Of a stretch of DNA of 64,000 nucleotides, positions 18,301 through 27,106 are shown in pieces. Source of the DNA: NORP110 sp051251595 (GTDB lineage: Bacteria; Pseudomonadota; Alphaproteobacteria; Rhodobacterales; Rhodobacteraceae); contig JBPOFA010000005.1 of the NCBI GenBank assembly GCA_051251595.1, forward strand, positions 261,103-325,102, in the 5' to 3' direction. Each line of letters opens with the position of its first letter. Position 1 is the stretch's first letter. The notes under the pieces are model-generated. The model saw only the letters and a program-made list of their open reading frames with translations, was not told where the DNA came from and made no database searches. Made by a program: the position numbers and the translations under genes.

Positions 18301-18973
18301 TCGCGCCGTGGTGCTTTATGTGTTCCGCACCATGGTTGGGTCCGAAATCCCGTTGAACGAGGGGTGCCTGAAGCCCCTGAACATCATCGCGCCAAAGGGC
18401 TCCATGCTAAACCCGGCCTATCCCGCGGCGGTGATCGCTGGCAATACAGAGGTCAGCCAGGCCGCTTGCAACGCGCTTTACGGTGCGCTTGGGGTCATGG
18501 CAGCATCGCAAGGAACGATGAACAATTTCGTCTGGGGCAATGAGACATTTCAAAACTATGAAACCATTGCAGGTGGTACTGGGGCAGGGCCCGGCTTTGA
18601 CGGTTGCGACGCTGTGCAAAGCCACATGACCAACACCCGGATGACGGACCCGGAAATTCTGGAAAAACGCTTTCCGGTTCGTCTGGAAGAGTTTTCTATT
18701 CGCCACGGCTCTGGCGGGGCGGGGCAATGGCATGGCGGCAACGGCGTGGTCCGGCGTATGCGGTTTCTGGAGCCGGTTACTGTGACGACGCTATGTTCCC
18801 ACAGGCGGATCGCCCCCTTTGGCGTGGATGGCGGACTGGCGGGGGCGGTTGGCGTGAACGCGGCTGTTCTGCCGGATGGGACCCGTCGGCCCTTGAAGGG
18901 GAATGACGAAATTGACCTGCCTGCGGGGGGCGTCTTTGAGATGCTGACGCCGGGTGGGGGCGGCTGGGGCTAA
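15392..18973 (+). CDS. 5-oxoprolinase / hydantoinase family protein (fused HyuA-HyuB)
   Basis: This 1193-residue protein fuses HyuA-like (about 1-680) and HyuB-like (about 690-1193) halves, as in ATP-dependent 5-oxoprolinases (about 1200-1290 residues). The HyuA half starts with the ATPase-fold loop IDRGGTFTDIVAR and repeats a phosphate loop at FDMGGTSTDVS. The HyuB half has MGATLANTSWSVNIKERLDF and the metal-site-like YNGGTHLPD and RGHHADIGG stretches. The reaction would open 5-oxoproline or a related cyclic amide using ATP. I use ATG 15392 because upstream codons back to GTG 15239 read as non-conserved sequence. No partner gene is adjacent. Confidence 0.88.
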   Translation: MTQTEWEFWIDRGGTFTDIVARRPDGVLLTHKLLSENPEHYSDAAVQGIRDLLRLAPDQAIPAAAIGSVKMGTTVATNALLERKGERTYFLTTAGLGDLLRIGYQTRPRLFDLKIVRPELLYNKVDELSERLDAEGRVVVPLDEQQARVLLQQAYDDGFRSVAVALLHAYLNPEHEARVAEIAQEIGFEQISTSHGVSRLAKLVGRGDTTVVDAYLSPILRRYVDQVAQALDVAQDRGKLLFMQSNGGLTDANLFQGKDAILSGPAGGIVGMVKTARIAGFDRLIGFDMGGTSTDVSHFAGDFERSFETEVAGVRMRAPMMDIHTVAAGGGSICSFRDGRYQVGPESAGADPGPACYRRGGPLTVTDCNVMLGKLNPDHFPHVFGPGADQPLDKDSVREKFETLARDVAQATGQPLATPEAMAEGFLRIAVDNMANAIKKISVKRGHDVTQYTLQCFGGAGGQHACQVADALGMRRVFLHPYAGVLSAFGMGLAEIRALRERQVDAPLDAVADVETLVAEIASDAVAEVKAQGIEQVETESRAHLHYEGSHQALEVSFGNIAEMKAAFEEIHKARFGFISPERGILFEMISVEAIGQGSDIPGQLVPAGTDAPMTHIGVCIDGHVRDVPLYQREKLGVGFRVAGPAVITEKTGTNIVDPGWSAVIDEFGNLVLDRETAMRRDLAAGTDADPVLLEVFNNLFMSVADQMGATLANTSWSVNIKERLDFSCAIFDQAGDLVANAPHVPVHLGSMSDSIKTVMRENAGNIKPGDAFMLNSPYNGGTHLPDVTVVTPVFVEDEIVFWMGSRGHHADIGGRTPGSAPPDSQHIEEEGVLIDNVRLVDGGVFQEEVTEQVLAGGQYPCRNIPQNMADLKAQVAANETGRQELLKVVGVYGLDVVQAYMTHVQDNAEESVRHVIGRLKDGHYRYEMDHGAVIKVAVKVDKERREAVIDFTGTSDQDAGNYNAPFSICRAVVLYVFRTMVGSEIPLNEGCLKPLNIIAPKGSMLNPAYPAAVIAGNTEVSQAACNALYGALGVMAASQGTMNNFVWGNETFQNYETIAGGTGAGPGFDGCDAVQSHMTNTRMTDPEILEKRFPVRLEEFSIRHGSGGAGQWHGGNGVVRRMRFLEPVTVTTLCSHRRIAPFGVDGGLAGAVGVNAAVLPDGTRRPLKGNDEIDLPAGGVFEMLTPGGGGWG

Positions 18974-19021
18974 GACATGAATGAAGACAAAATGCCGTGA
19001 TGCCGGGAGCGAACAAGATTT

Positions 19022-20053
19022 ATGGTGGACATAGCTGCAAATCGGCTAGGATTTTACCTACGTGGAATAACCCAAAGGAAAGGCAAACGGTTGGAAAAAG
19101 TTTTTGCACTGGCACTGGACGGCAGCGGTGGTTCAACACTTCTGTCGCCGGGGTCTTTTCAGTCGGATCCAGATGCCGACGGGTTTACTTGGCATCATTT
19201 GTCCCGTGATGCGCCTGAATCTAAAATGCTTTTGGCCAAGTTTGGTCTGGACAGTTTTGTCATAGAAGCACTGACTGCGGACGAAACACGGCCCCGGTGT
19301 ACTGTGCATGGGGCAGGGGTTTTGCTGAACCTTAGGGGGGTGAATCTAAGCCCTGGGGCCGAACCCGAAGACATGATTTCAATTCGTCTCTGGCTTGATG
19401 AACGAAACGTCGTCAGCGTGTGGAGTCGCCCGCTTTATGCCGTTTCCGATTTACTGGCCGCGATTGATCGCAATGAAGGGCCAGTTTCATCGGGTGATTT
19501 CGTGGCCAAGCTTGCGCTTCGCCTGGCAGATCGGGCGGAACCGTCTGTTGCTACGCTCAACGAAGAAATTGACGAGATGGAGGAAGAACTACTGGTACCA
19601 CACGGTCAGGTTTCCAGACCCAAATTGTCCGAAATTCGTCGGCGGGCCATAATTTTGCGGCGCTATATGATCCCGCAGCGGGATGCAATTTCGACGTTGG
19701 AAATCGAGGATCTTTCCTGGCTACGAGAGCGAGATCGCGGGCGATTGCGGGAAGCTGCTGAACGCGTGTTCCGACTGGGCGAGGAATTGGACGCAATTCG
19801 GGAAAGGGCGCAGATAATCCATGATCAAGTCATGGATCAAAGATCGGAACGGATGAACGCTCAGATGTTGCTGCTTTCAGTAGTTGCAGCGATATTCTTG
19901 CCCCTTGGGCTGTTGACGGGCCTCTTGGGGATGAATGTTGGTGGAATACCATGGGCTAACAACCCGTGGGGTTTCGCAATTGCCTGTGTCCTACTCGTCG
20001 CAGTCGGAGGTGGGCTGTTTTGGTGGGTGAAAAAGGCGGGCATGCTGGAATGA
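19022..20053 (+). CDS. CorA/ZntB-family divalent metal transporter
   Basis: This 343-residue protein has a cytoplasmic alpha/beta N-terminal domain and a long helical stalk rich in charged residues (about 200-280). Two C-terminal membrane helices are joined by the GMN signature in LLGMNVGGIPWANNPWG. The GMNVGG variant and the short conserved loop fit the ZntB branch of CorA. Transport would be of Zn2+ or another divalent ion across the inner membrane. The start is uncertain: ATG 19022 has a weak GGGAG site, and a downstream TTG near 19091 would remove about 23 basic residues. Confidence 0.85.
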   Translation: MVDIAANRLGFYLRGITQRKGKRLEKVFALALDGSGGSTLLSPGSFQSDPDADGFTWHHLSRDAPESKMLLAKFGLDSFVIEALTADETRPRCTVHGAGVLLNLRGVNLSPGAEPEDMISIRLWLDERNVVSVWSRPLYAVSDLLAAIDRNEGPVSSGDFVAKLALRLADRAEPSVATLNEEIDEMEEELLVPHGQVSRPKLSEIRRRAIILRRYMIPQRDAISTLEIEDLSWLRERDRGRLREAAERVFRLGEELDAIRERAQIIHDQVMDQRSERMNAQMLLLSVVAAIFLPLGLLTGLLGMNVGGIPWANNPWGFAIACVLLVAVGGGLFWWVKKAGMLE

Positions 20054-20147
20054 GCCTGGCTGTCAGACATTCAGGACAAAAGGCCCGTAACTGATGCAGC
20101 CCTGTTTGACCCCCGCCAATCCGGCGAGGGCCAATGTTCTGTGTCGA

Positions 20148-21506
20148 TTAGCCGTCCAGGTTTTCTGGCAGCACCAAGTTCAAGATGATCGCAATCGCCG
20201 CTGCTGGCAGCAGTCCAGAGGTCAGCAGGATTTGCAGGGTCTTCCCAAGATGCTGCAACGCTTCTGGAACCAGTTGCAGACCCAGACCAACGGACAAGGC
20301 CGTTGCAAAGATCACCATGTTCCGGCGGTTCCAGTTCACATCTGACAACATGCTGACACCCGCAGAGGCGACCATGCCAAACATCACGATGACGCCGCCA
20401 CCCAACACGTTGATTGGAACGGTGTTAATAATCGCACCGATTTTTGGGACGAGGCCACAAAAGATCAGGAACAAACCACCGATGGTCACGACATGACGGC
20501 TCATCAAGCCGGTGATCGCAATCAGCCCGACATTCTGGCTAAAGGATGTGTTTGGCAGACCGCCAAAAATCCCCGCGACTGCAGTGCCAAGGCCATCGGC
20601 AAATGTCGCGCCGCGCACCTCATCATCCGTTGCTTCACGGCCAGCGCCGCCTTTGGTGATGCCTGAAGTGTCACCAACAGTCTCAATGGCTGAAATGATC
20701 GCCATCAGGCACATGCCGATGATAATCGCCCAGTTCAGCTCAAACCCGTATTTGAACGGCGAGGGCAGCTCAAACACTGCCGCGCGAGAGACATTTCCGA
20801 AACTGACCTGCCCCATGACCAGCGCTACGACGTAACCGGCAATGATCCCGATCAACACGGCGGCGACAGCCATTGTGCCCTTGGTGAAGAACTTGACGCA
20901 AAGCGTTACGACAATCACGACCAGTGCGGGAAACCACATGGCGAGCGTTCCGAAATCTTCGGTTCCGATCTTGGGCACGCCCCCGGCAGCGTATTGGATA
21001 CCGACCTTGATCAATGACAGACCAATCATCAAAACGATAAGACCCGTCACCAGCGGTGGCAGGGCAAAGCGGATTTTCTTGATGAAAAAACCAATGCAAA
21101 AATGGAAGATCCCGCCCACCATCACACCTGTCATCAAGCCGCCCAGACCGGCGGCGCCCATGCCAGCAACAGCTGGGATCATGACAGGCAGAAAGGCAAA
21201 GCTTGTGCCTTGCACAATCGGGAGCTTTGCCCCGACCGGACCGATCCCGATTGTTTGGATCAATGTCGCGATGCCAGCAAACAGCATCGACATTTGGATC
21301 AGGTAGGTCATATCGGGAAACCCGAGCGCCCCTTGATCTGATCCAAACCCAATTCCAGCGGCCCCGGCAATGATAATGGCCGGCGTGACGTTCGAGGCAA
21401 ACATTGCCAAAACGTGCTGAATGCCCAGTGGGATGGCTTTGCCAATAGGTGGCATATAGTTCGGGTCCGCCATTTGTTCCGGCGTGCCGATTGAAGTATC
21501 TGTCAT
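20148..21506 (-). CDS. NCS2-family urate/xanthine permease
   Basis: This 452-residue membrane protein has the NCS2 pattern of 14 hydrophobic segments. TM1 contains IQHVLAMFASNVTPAIIIAG, the LPIVQGTSFAFLP stretch carries a substrate-site-like Gln, and the signature is SFSQNVGLIAITGLMSR. The QNVG form is typical of the urate/xanthine branch rather than UraA. ATG 21506 follows GGAGAACGGGG; the in-frame ATG at 21536 has no ribosome site. It lies at the end of a purine-degradation block in the same direction, so urate or xanthine import is the likely job. Confidence 0.9.
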   Translation of the reverse strand: MTDTSIGTPEQMADPNYMPPIGKAIPLGIQHVLAMFASNVTPAIIIAGAAGIGFGSDQGALGFPDMTYLIQMSMLFAGIATLIQTIGIGPVGAKLPIVQGTSFAFLPVMIPAVAGMGAAGLGGLMTGVMVGGIFHFCIGFFIKKIRFALPPLVTGLIVLMIGLSLIKVGIQYAAGGVPKIGTEDFGTLAMWFPALVVIVVTLCVKFFTKGTMAVAAVLIGIIAGYVVALVMGQVSFGNVSRAAVFELPSPFKYGFELNWAIIIGMCLMAIISAIETVGDTSGITKGGAGREATDDEVRGATFADGLGTAVAGIFGGLPNTSFSQNVGLIAITGLMSRHVVTIGGLFLIFCGLVPKIGAIINTVPINVLGGGVIVMFGMVASAGVSMLSDVNWNRRNMVIFATALSVGLGLQLVPEALQHLGKTLQILLTSGLLPAAAIAIILNLVLPENLDG

Positions 21507-21568
21507 GTCCCCGTTCTCCAGTGTGACTTTTGTCATTTTTGTTTTTTTAGAACGGCGGATTGGCCATT

Positions 21569-22063
21569 CTAGTGGCTGGAGTGAACCACAAATGGTTTTT
21601 CAAACCAATATTCCTGAAGATTTTCAGTATTTCCGATCCGGTCGATGACAGCGAACAAACCGGGCGCGTGCAGCGGGGTCAAAACCCCATGCCACGTGTT
21701 TCGATGAAAGTTGATGGCCTGTCCGGGGGCTGTCAAAAAAGCGCGGGGTTGCCCCGGCTTTCCGCCCTCGTCGGGTGCGACGATAACCAGAAACGGATTT
21801 TCTGACATAGAAACAAAGGCTTGGCTGCCATCTGGGTGGCGTTCCATCATGTCCAATGCATAGGGGAATGAACGCGGTTGTGCCTTAAAAACACTGATCC
21901 CGGCCCGTCCCATTGGACCAAAATCCAGCCTTGCACGGTCATGATACCGCCCGCATAGCCCCTGATTGATAAGCTTGTCAGGTTCCCCAGCCGTGTCCAA
22001 AATATCACCAAAAGGGGCGAATTCAGCGGCGTCGAGCGGTTCTGTTTCGATGATCTCGGTCAA
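21569..22063 (-). CDS. allA: Ureidoglycolate lyase
   Basis: This 164-residue cupin-like protein splits (S)-ureidoglycolate into glyoxylate and urea. Family features are the N-terminal PLDAAEFAPFGDIL, FPYALDMMERHPDGSQAF and the C-terminal NFHRNTWHGVLTPL. The HPDGSQ and WHG stretches line the active site. Length is as expected for AllA (about 160). It is the last catabolic gene of the minus-strand unit allE-allA and handles the product of AllE after ureidoglycine is deaminated. Confidence 0.93.
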   Translation of the reverse strand: MTEIIETEPLDAAEFAPFGDILDTAGEPDKLINQGLCGRYHDRARLDFGPMGRAGISVFKAQPRSFPYALDMMERHPDGSQAFVSMSENPFLVIVAPDEGGKPGQPRAFLTAPGQAINFHRNTWHGVLTPLHAPGLFAVIDRIGNTENLQEYWFEKPFVVHSSH

Positions 22064-22144
22064 AAAAAGGGCCCTTTGTCGGTCTGATGCTTATTCAATT
22101 CGCGGCTTCGGAACGCTTGATTGAGGTCTTTTGGAAGGCGTTTT

Positions 22145-22969
22145 TTATCGTAGCCGCAGTGAAGGATGCCGATTCATATCTTTGTACAACAAATAGCGGA
22201 ACGGTTCCTTGCCTTCAGCCTCGCAGGCTTGCGGACAAAACGCGCGCAGCCACATGAAATCGCCCGGACCGACATCAACCCAATCTGTGTTCAACAGATA
22301 TTTCGCGCGCCCCTGCAACACGTATAAACCGTGTTCCATGATGTGGGTTTCCGCGAACGGAATTGTTGCGCCGGGGTTCAGCGTAACGATGGATACGTGC
22401 ATATCGTGGCGCAGATCCTCTGTGTTGACAAACCGAGTTGTTGCCCATTTTCCGTGGGTGCCCGGCATGGCCGTCGGTTCGACTGCGTCGTCCGAGCTCA
22501 CGAAAGAGGGCGGTGGCTCTATCCCGTCGACCTTTTCGTATTCTTTTCGGATCCAATGAAACGTCGCCTTGGTCCCTGTAGTGTTCAGGATTGACCAGTC
22601 AGAGATCGGGGAAATAAACGCATAGCCGCCCGCCGCAAGCACATGTTGGGTGCCGTCTATGGTCAGTTCAACCTCGCCTGAGACGCAGAAAATCACCGCT
22701 TCGGCGTCTGGGTTTGGTTCAGGCTCTTCGCTGCCGCCCCCGGGCGCAAGTTCAACGATCAACTGTGCGAATGTCTCGGCGAAGCCTGTCATCGGCCGTG
22801 CGATGATCCAGGCGCGGGCATCTTTCCAAAGCGGCAGAAGGCTGACCACGATATCCGTCATGGAATGGGCCGGGATCACTGCGTAAGACGTGGTGAACAC
22901 AGCCGGGGCATATAGCCGTTTGTCTTGTGCTGGCAGTCCGCCCTTGGGTGCATAGTAAGTTCGTTTCAT
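22145..22969 (-). CDS. allE: (S)-ureidoglycine aminohydrolase
   Basis: This 274-residue bicupin releases ammonia from (S)-ureidoglycine to give ureidoglycolate. It begins MKRTYYAPKGGLP, has a first cupin around EAVIFCVSGEVELTIDG and a second with ETHIMEHGLYVLQGRAKYLL. The His/Glu residues of the second cupin form the Mn site in the family. The C-terminal GDFMWLRAFCPQACEA is a hallmark of this enzyme. ATG 22969 overlaps the puuE-uraD stop (ATGA), so it is translated after that gene. An allantoate amidohydrolase, which would make its substrate, is not in the window. Confidence 0.93.
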   Translation of the reverse strand: MKRTYYAPKGGLPAQDKRLYAPAVFTTSYAVIPAHSMTDIVVSLLPLWKDARAWIIARPMTGFAETFAQLIVELAPGGGSEEPEPNPDAEAVIFCVSGEVELTIDGTQHVLAAGGYAFISPISDWSILNTTGTKATFHWIRKEYEKVDGIEPPPSFVSSDDAVEPTAMPGTHGKWATTRFVNTEDLRHDMHVSIVTLNPGATIPFAETHIMEHGLYVLQGRAKYLLNTDWVDVGPGDFMWLRAFCPQACEAEGKEPFRYLLYKDMNRHPSLRLR

Positions 22970-24375
22970 GGCAGGATATCCTTTAGGCGGTGCCATGCGA
23001 TGCGTTCCACTTGGCGGCAGGCTTGGTCAAATTCCACATTCGCGTCATTGCCGATCCGATCCTCAAAAGCCTGCAGGATAGAGGCTTTGGTGTTGTCTTT
23101 AACGGCAATGATAAAGGGAAATCCGAATTTTTCCGTGTAGGTTTCATTCAGCTTGGTAAAGTCGCTGCGCTCTTGATCGGTCAAGGCATCAAGACCGGCG
23201 CTTGCCTGTTCCGCAGTCGACTCTGCGGTCAGACGTTTGGCTGCCGCAAGTTTCCCGGCCAAGTCTGGATGCGCGTTCAGCACCGTAAGTTTTTGGGCGT
23301 TCTCAGCGGACCGAAAAGCACGGCACAGCACCGAATGAACACCAGCCGCGCTGTCATGAGCCGCGCCAAGTTCCAGCCCATGCGCCTGTTCTGCCACCCA
23401 AGAAGAGTGTTCGAAAATGCCGCCATAGGCCTTCACAAAGGTCTCACGATCCATTTCCGAAGGGCGTGCCCAAGGGGCTAGGGCAGGGTGGTTTGCGTGC
23501 CAGTGCTCTGCGATGTCGATGCGTCTGGGGAACCAGACCGCGTCATGGGATTGCGCATATTCGATGAAACGTTTCAGGGCTTGAACGCGACCGGGACGGC
23601 CCGCAAGCCGACAGTGCAGGCCAATCGACATCATCCGCCCGCCTTCTGCGTAAAGCGCATCAAAGCTGTCTTTGAGATAGGCAAAGAACTGATCCCCAGA
23701 ATTAAAGCCCTGCGGGGTGGCAAAGCGCATGTCATTGGTATCCAATGTGTAAGGAATGATCAGCTGATCGCGCCCGGCGATGGTTTTCCAGTAAGGAACA
23801 TCATCGTCATAGCTGTCTGAAATGTAGTCAAAGCCGCCTTCTTCGCCCACCAGCTGCACCGTGTTCATCGAACACCGTCCCAGATACCAGCCGCGCGGCC
23901 GCGTGCCGGTGACTTCGGTGTGCAACCGAACCGCTTCGTTCAAATGTTCGCGTTCGACGTCTTCCGGGCAATCCTTATATTCAACCCATTTCAACCCATG
24001 ACTGGCAATTTCCCAGTCCGCGGCAATCATTGCGGCCACTTGTTCCGGGGACCGGGCCAGAGCAGAGGCGACACCAAACACTGTTACCGGGACGTCGTGC
24101 CCTGTGAACAACCGATGCAACCGCCAGAACCCGGAACGTGACCCGTATTCGTAAATTGATTCCATATTCCAGTGGCGTTGACCCGGCCATTGGGCGGCAC
24201 CAACGATTTCCGAAAGAAAAGCCTCGGATGCGGCATCCCCATGAAGCGTATTATTTTCGCCGCCTTCTTCGTAGTTGACTACAAATTGAACAGCAATTTT
24301 AGCGCCGCCGGGCCAGTTTGCATCTGGTGGGGTAGGTCCATAGCCGCGCATGTCGCGGGGATAGCGGTTTGACAT
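22966..24375 (-). CDS. puuE-uraD: Bifunctional allantoinase (PuuE) / OHCU decarboxylase (UraD) fusion
   Basis: This 469-residue fusion has an N-terminal polysaccharide-deacetylase-fold allantoinase (about 1-300), with IAVQFVVNYEEGGE, EIASHGLKW and HCRLAGRPGRVQALKRFIEY. The C-terminal OHCU decarboxylase (about 305-469) has HPDLAGKLA with its catalytic His and FTKLNETYTEKFGFPF. UraD makes S-allantoin and PuuE opens it to allantoate, so the fusion joins consecutive steps in reverse order along the chain. This fusion is known in Rhodobacterales. ATG 24375 follows GGAAG by five bases; longer in-frame starts overlap the divergent promoter. Confidence 0.93.
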   Translation of the reverse strand: MSNRYPRDMRGYGPTPPDANWPGGAKIAVQFVVNYEEGGENNTLHGDAASEAFLSEIVGAAQWPGQRHWNMESIYEYGSRSGFWRLHRLFTGHDVPVTVFGVASALARSPEQVAAMIAADWEIASHGLKWVEYKDCPEDVEREHLNEAVRLHTEVTGTRPRGWYLGRCSMNTVQLVGEEGGFDYISDSYDDDVPYWKTIAGRDQLIIPYTLDTNDMRFATPQGFNSGDQFFAYLKDSFDALYAEGGRMMSIGLHCRLAGRPGRVQALKRFIEYAQSHDAVWFPRRIDIAEHWHANHPALAPWARPSEMDRETFVKAYGGIFEHSSWVAEQAHGLELGAAHDSAAGVHSVLCRAFRSAENAQKLTVLNAHPDLAGKLAAAKRLTAESTAEQASAGLDALTDQERSDFTKLNETYTEKFGFPFIIAVKDNTKASILQAFEDRIGNDANVEFDQACRQVERIAWHRLKDILP

Positions 24376-24480
24376 GTTTTCTTCCATTCTGCGCTTGCCG
24401 ATTTGATACGCTGTGTGAATACTCGGCGCAAGAAACCCCAAAATAGCGGTGTAACGCAATGGGGTATTAGGGGACATTGA
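24376..24480. promoter_or_regulatory. Divergent promoter of the purine-degradation units
   Basis: The 105 bases between puuE-uraD and uraH must drive both directions. No regulator gene is adjacent and no strong dyad stands out, so the operator is not identified. Confidence 0.5.
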
Positions 24481-24840
24481 ATGACGAACGGGTATTTAAC
24501 CACTCATATCTTGGATACAGCACGCGGTGTGCCTGCTGACGGTGTGCGTATTGCACTGTATAAAGTCACGGGCAACAGCCACAGCAAAATCACTGAAATG
24601 GTCACGAATTCGGACGGGCGAACGGATTCGCCGATTTTACCGGCCGAAGATTTCGCAGTTGGCACGTATGAGCTGATCTTTTTCGTCGGGGATTACCTGC
24701 GTGAGGCAGGTCTGGTCGTCGAAGATCCGTTGTTTCTTGACGAAATCCCAATTCGCTTTGGCGTGAATGATCCGCAAAGCCACTACCATGTGCCGTTGCT
24801 CATTTCGCCATTCGGCTATTCGACCTACAGAGGAAGCTAA
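24481..24840 (+). CDS. uraH: 5-hydroxyisourate hydrolase (transthyretin-related protein)
   Basis: This 119-residue transthyretin-fold enzyme converts 5-hydroxyisourate to OHCU. It starts with GYLTTHILDTARGVPADG (active-site His) and ends with the diagnostic YRGS tetrapeptide. The central HYHVPLLISPFGYSTYRG stretch supplies the other catalytic residues. It is followed three bases later by puuD, so the first two steps of urate degradation are encoded together. The third step is encoded by the divergent fusion gene. Confidence 0.96.
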   Translation: MTNGYLTTHILDTARGVPADGVRIALYKVTGNSHSKITEMVTNSDGRTDSPILPAEDFAVGTYELIFFVGDYLREAGLVVEDPLFLDEIPIRFGVNDPQSHYHVPLLISPFGYSTYRGS

Positions 24841-24843
24841 GAC

Positions 24844-26073
24844 ATGTATGATATGGTTGCCCTTTGGGAGTGGTTGGAATTTGCAGTGCGCTGGCTGCAC
24901 GTCATCACTGCGATCGCCTGGATCGGATCTTCGTTCTATTTCATCGCGCTGGATCTTGGCCTGCACAGAGATCGCAATTTGGCCAGCGGTGCCGATGGCG
25001 AGGAATGGCAGGTCCACGGCGGCGGGTTCTATCACATCCAGAAATATCTGGTTGCCCCGGCGCAGATGCCCGACGATCTGGTTTGGTTCAAATGGGAAAG
25101 CTATGCGACCTGGCTGTCGGGTTTTGCCATGCTGGTCTTGGTCTATTACCTTGGGGCAGAGCTTTATCTTGTTGATCCCACGGTGCTGGACATCGCCGTT
25201 TGGCAGGCGGTTCTGATTTCACTGGCCTCCCTTGTCTTTGGTTGGTTGGCCTATGACTTTATCTGCAAATCCAAGTTTGGCGACGACAACACGCGCCTGA
25301 TGATCTTTCTGTTTGTGATCCTTGTTTGCATGGCTTGGGGCTATACGCAGGTGTTTTCCGGACGGGCTGCTTTGCTGCATTTGGGCGCCTTCACGGCGAC
25401 GATCATGACGGCCAATGTTGCGATGGTGATTATTCCCAATCAGGTGATTGTGGTTGCCGATCTGAAGGCCGGGAAAACACCCGATGCCAAATACGGAAAA
25501 ATCGCCAAGCAACGGTCAACGCATAACAATTATCTGACCTTGCCGGTTATCTTTTTGATGTTGTCCAATCACTATCCGTTGGCCTTTGCGACCGAATATA
25601 ACTGGATCATCGCGTCCTTGGTCTTCCTGATGGGGGTCACGATCCGCCATTATTTCAATTCCAAACACGCCAGAAAGGGCAATCCGACTTGGACTTGGCT
25701 GGTGACTGCGCTGTTGTTTGTTATCATCGCCTGGCTGTCCACGGCCCCGATGTTCAAGGCGGATGAGGCCGAGGGCGAAGCGATGAACGCGACGGCCACA
25801 AAGTTCGCGTCTGCCGAAGGGTTTGAGGATGTGCATGACATTGTGATGGGCCGCTGTTCTATGTGCCATGCGGCTGAACCGGCCTGGGAAGGCATGCATT
25901 GGCCGCCCAAAGGTGTTCGCCTGGAAACCCCGGAACAAATCGCCACGCAGGCCCGCCGGATTTATGTTCAGGCCGGCGTAAGCCACGCAATGCCTCCGGG
26001 TAACCTATCCTATATGGAACCCGAAGAGCGGTCCAAGATCGTTGCCTGGTATAACGCTGCGGTTGGCGGCTGA
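24844..26073 (+). CDS. puuD: Membrane-bound urate oxidase with C-terminal cytochrome c domain
   Basis: This 409-residue protein has about eight membrane helices in the first 300 residues, opening with WLEFAVRWLHVITAIAWIGSSFYFIAL. The C-terminal cytochrome c domain (about 320-409) has heme motif CSMCH and a probable axial Met in HAMPPGNLSYM. It oxidises urate to 5-hydroxyisourate and passes electrons to the respiratory chain instead of making hydrogen peroxide. The family is found in place of uricase in many alphaproteobacteria. It is encoded directly behind uraH, with no other gene before the convergent galM. Confidence 0.94.
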   Translation: MYDMVALWEWLEFAVRWLHVITAIAWIGSSFYFIALDLGLHRDRNLASGADGEEWQVHGGGFYHIQKYLVAPAQMPDDLVWFKWESYATWLSGFAMLVLVYYLGAELYLVDPTVLDIAVWQAVLISLASLVFGWLAYDFICKSKFGDDNTRLMIFLFVILVCMAWGYTQVFSGRAALLHLGAFTATIMTANVAMVIIPNQVIVVADLKAGKTPDAKYGKIAKQRSTHNNYLTLPVIFLMLSNHYPLAFATEYNWIIASLVFLMGVTIRHYFNSKHARKGNPTWTWLVTALLFVIIAWLSTAPMFKADEAEGEAMNATATKFASAEGFEDVHDIVMGRCSMCHAAEPAWEGMHWPPKGVRLETPEQIATQARRIYVQAGVSHAMPPGNLSYMEPEERSKIVAWYNAAVGG

Positions 26074-26085
26074 TTACCGTTTTCG

Positions 26086-27090
26086 TTAGTTTCGGAAGGT
26101 CCAGCGTGTGACCTGACGATAGGGCGCATCCGGCGTAACATTGATTTGCGGAAAATTCGGTTTGTTGGGCGCATCTGGCCGGCCTTGTGCTTCTAACGCG
26201 ATGCCTGCGAAATTGTCATAGGCTGTGCCCTGAAACCCCATAAACGGCGCGGATGAAACAAACGCAGCATCGTAAAGATGCAAGCCGGTTTCTGTCGTTG
26301 CAAAGGTCATCGCGACGCCGTTTTTCCCTTGCAACGTGGCCACGTCGCGTAATTGGGTTTTTTCCTTGGAAAGGCAAAGCGTGTGGTTTAGGCGATCTGC
26401 CCTTTCGGCACCGACATCACGCCCATTTCGAAAATCAAATTCTGTGCTGTCTACTGATGCGATTTCACCCGTGGGAATGCTCGCCGCGTCCGTTGGTAGG
26501 TATTGGTCCGCTTCCACAGTCAGCGTTTGGCCCAATGTGTCTTTGGTTCCATCCAGATTCCAATAGCTGTGATTGGCGAGGTTGATGGGCGTCGTCCGGT
26601 CGGTCGTTGCCGTCAGGGTCAGGGTCAGCTGGCCCGGACCCGTAATTTCGAAACTGGCCCCAAAGCTACGATTGCCGGGAAACCCGCCATGCCCGTCTTT
26701 GAGATCCAGCTGCAGTCGGGCAGAGGTCTTTGTGTGGTCAACAAGCGTCCAAACCTGCCGTTGTGTGCCGGACAGTCCGCCATGTACGGTCGTCGTCCCG
26801 GCCTCATTTGGTTCAAATTCGTAAAGGATACCATCAACACGGGTCGACGCGCCGCTGATGCGGTTTGCAACAGGCCCGACAACCGCACCGTAATGGGCCA
26901 TGGTGGTGGCATAGCCTTCCGGGTCTTCCCCGCCCAATGTCAAAGAATAGGGCACATCGGGTAAACGGACGTCTTGCAGGATCGCCCCAAGGGTCAGAAT
27001 TCTGACCGTCAGAGTTTCGTCTGTCAGGGTGATCCGGTGAATGTCTTCACCTTTTTTGGTCTGTCCAAAAAGCTCGATCTGTTCGGTCAC
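26086..27090 (-). CDS. galM: Aldose 1-epimerase (galactose mutarotase)
   Basis: This 334-residue beta-sandwich enzyme interconverts alpha and beta anomers of aldoses. Seen features are RISGASTRVDG, the catalytic-His segment NLANHSYWNLDG and a C-terminal ALEAQGRPDAPN with the catalytic Glu. An AAGGTG site precedes ATG 27090. No sugar-uptake or kinase gene is adjacent; it follows znuA on the same strand, separated by a strong hairpin. Sugar specificity cannot be told. Confidence 0.92.
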   Translation of the reverse strand: MTEQIELFGQTKKGEDIHRITLTDETLTVRILTLGAILQDVRLPDVPYSLTLGGEDPEGYATTMAHYGAVVGPVANRISGASTRVDGILYEFEPNEAGTTTVHGGLSGTQRQVWTLVDHTKTSARLQLDLKDGHGGFPGNRSFGASFEITGPGQLTLTLTATTDRTTPINLANHSYWNLDGTKDTLGQTLTVEADQYLPTDAASIPTGEIASVDSTEFDFRNGRDVGAERADRLNHTLCLSKEKTQLRDVATLQGKNGVAMTFATTETGLHLYDAAFVSSAPFMGFQGTAYDNFAGIALEAQGRPDAPNKPNFPQINVTPDAPYRQVTRWTFRN

Positions 27091-27106
27091 GAATTCACCT
27101 TGTGTT

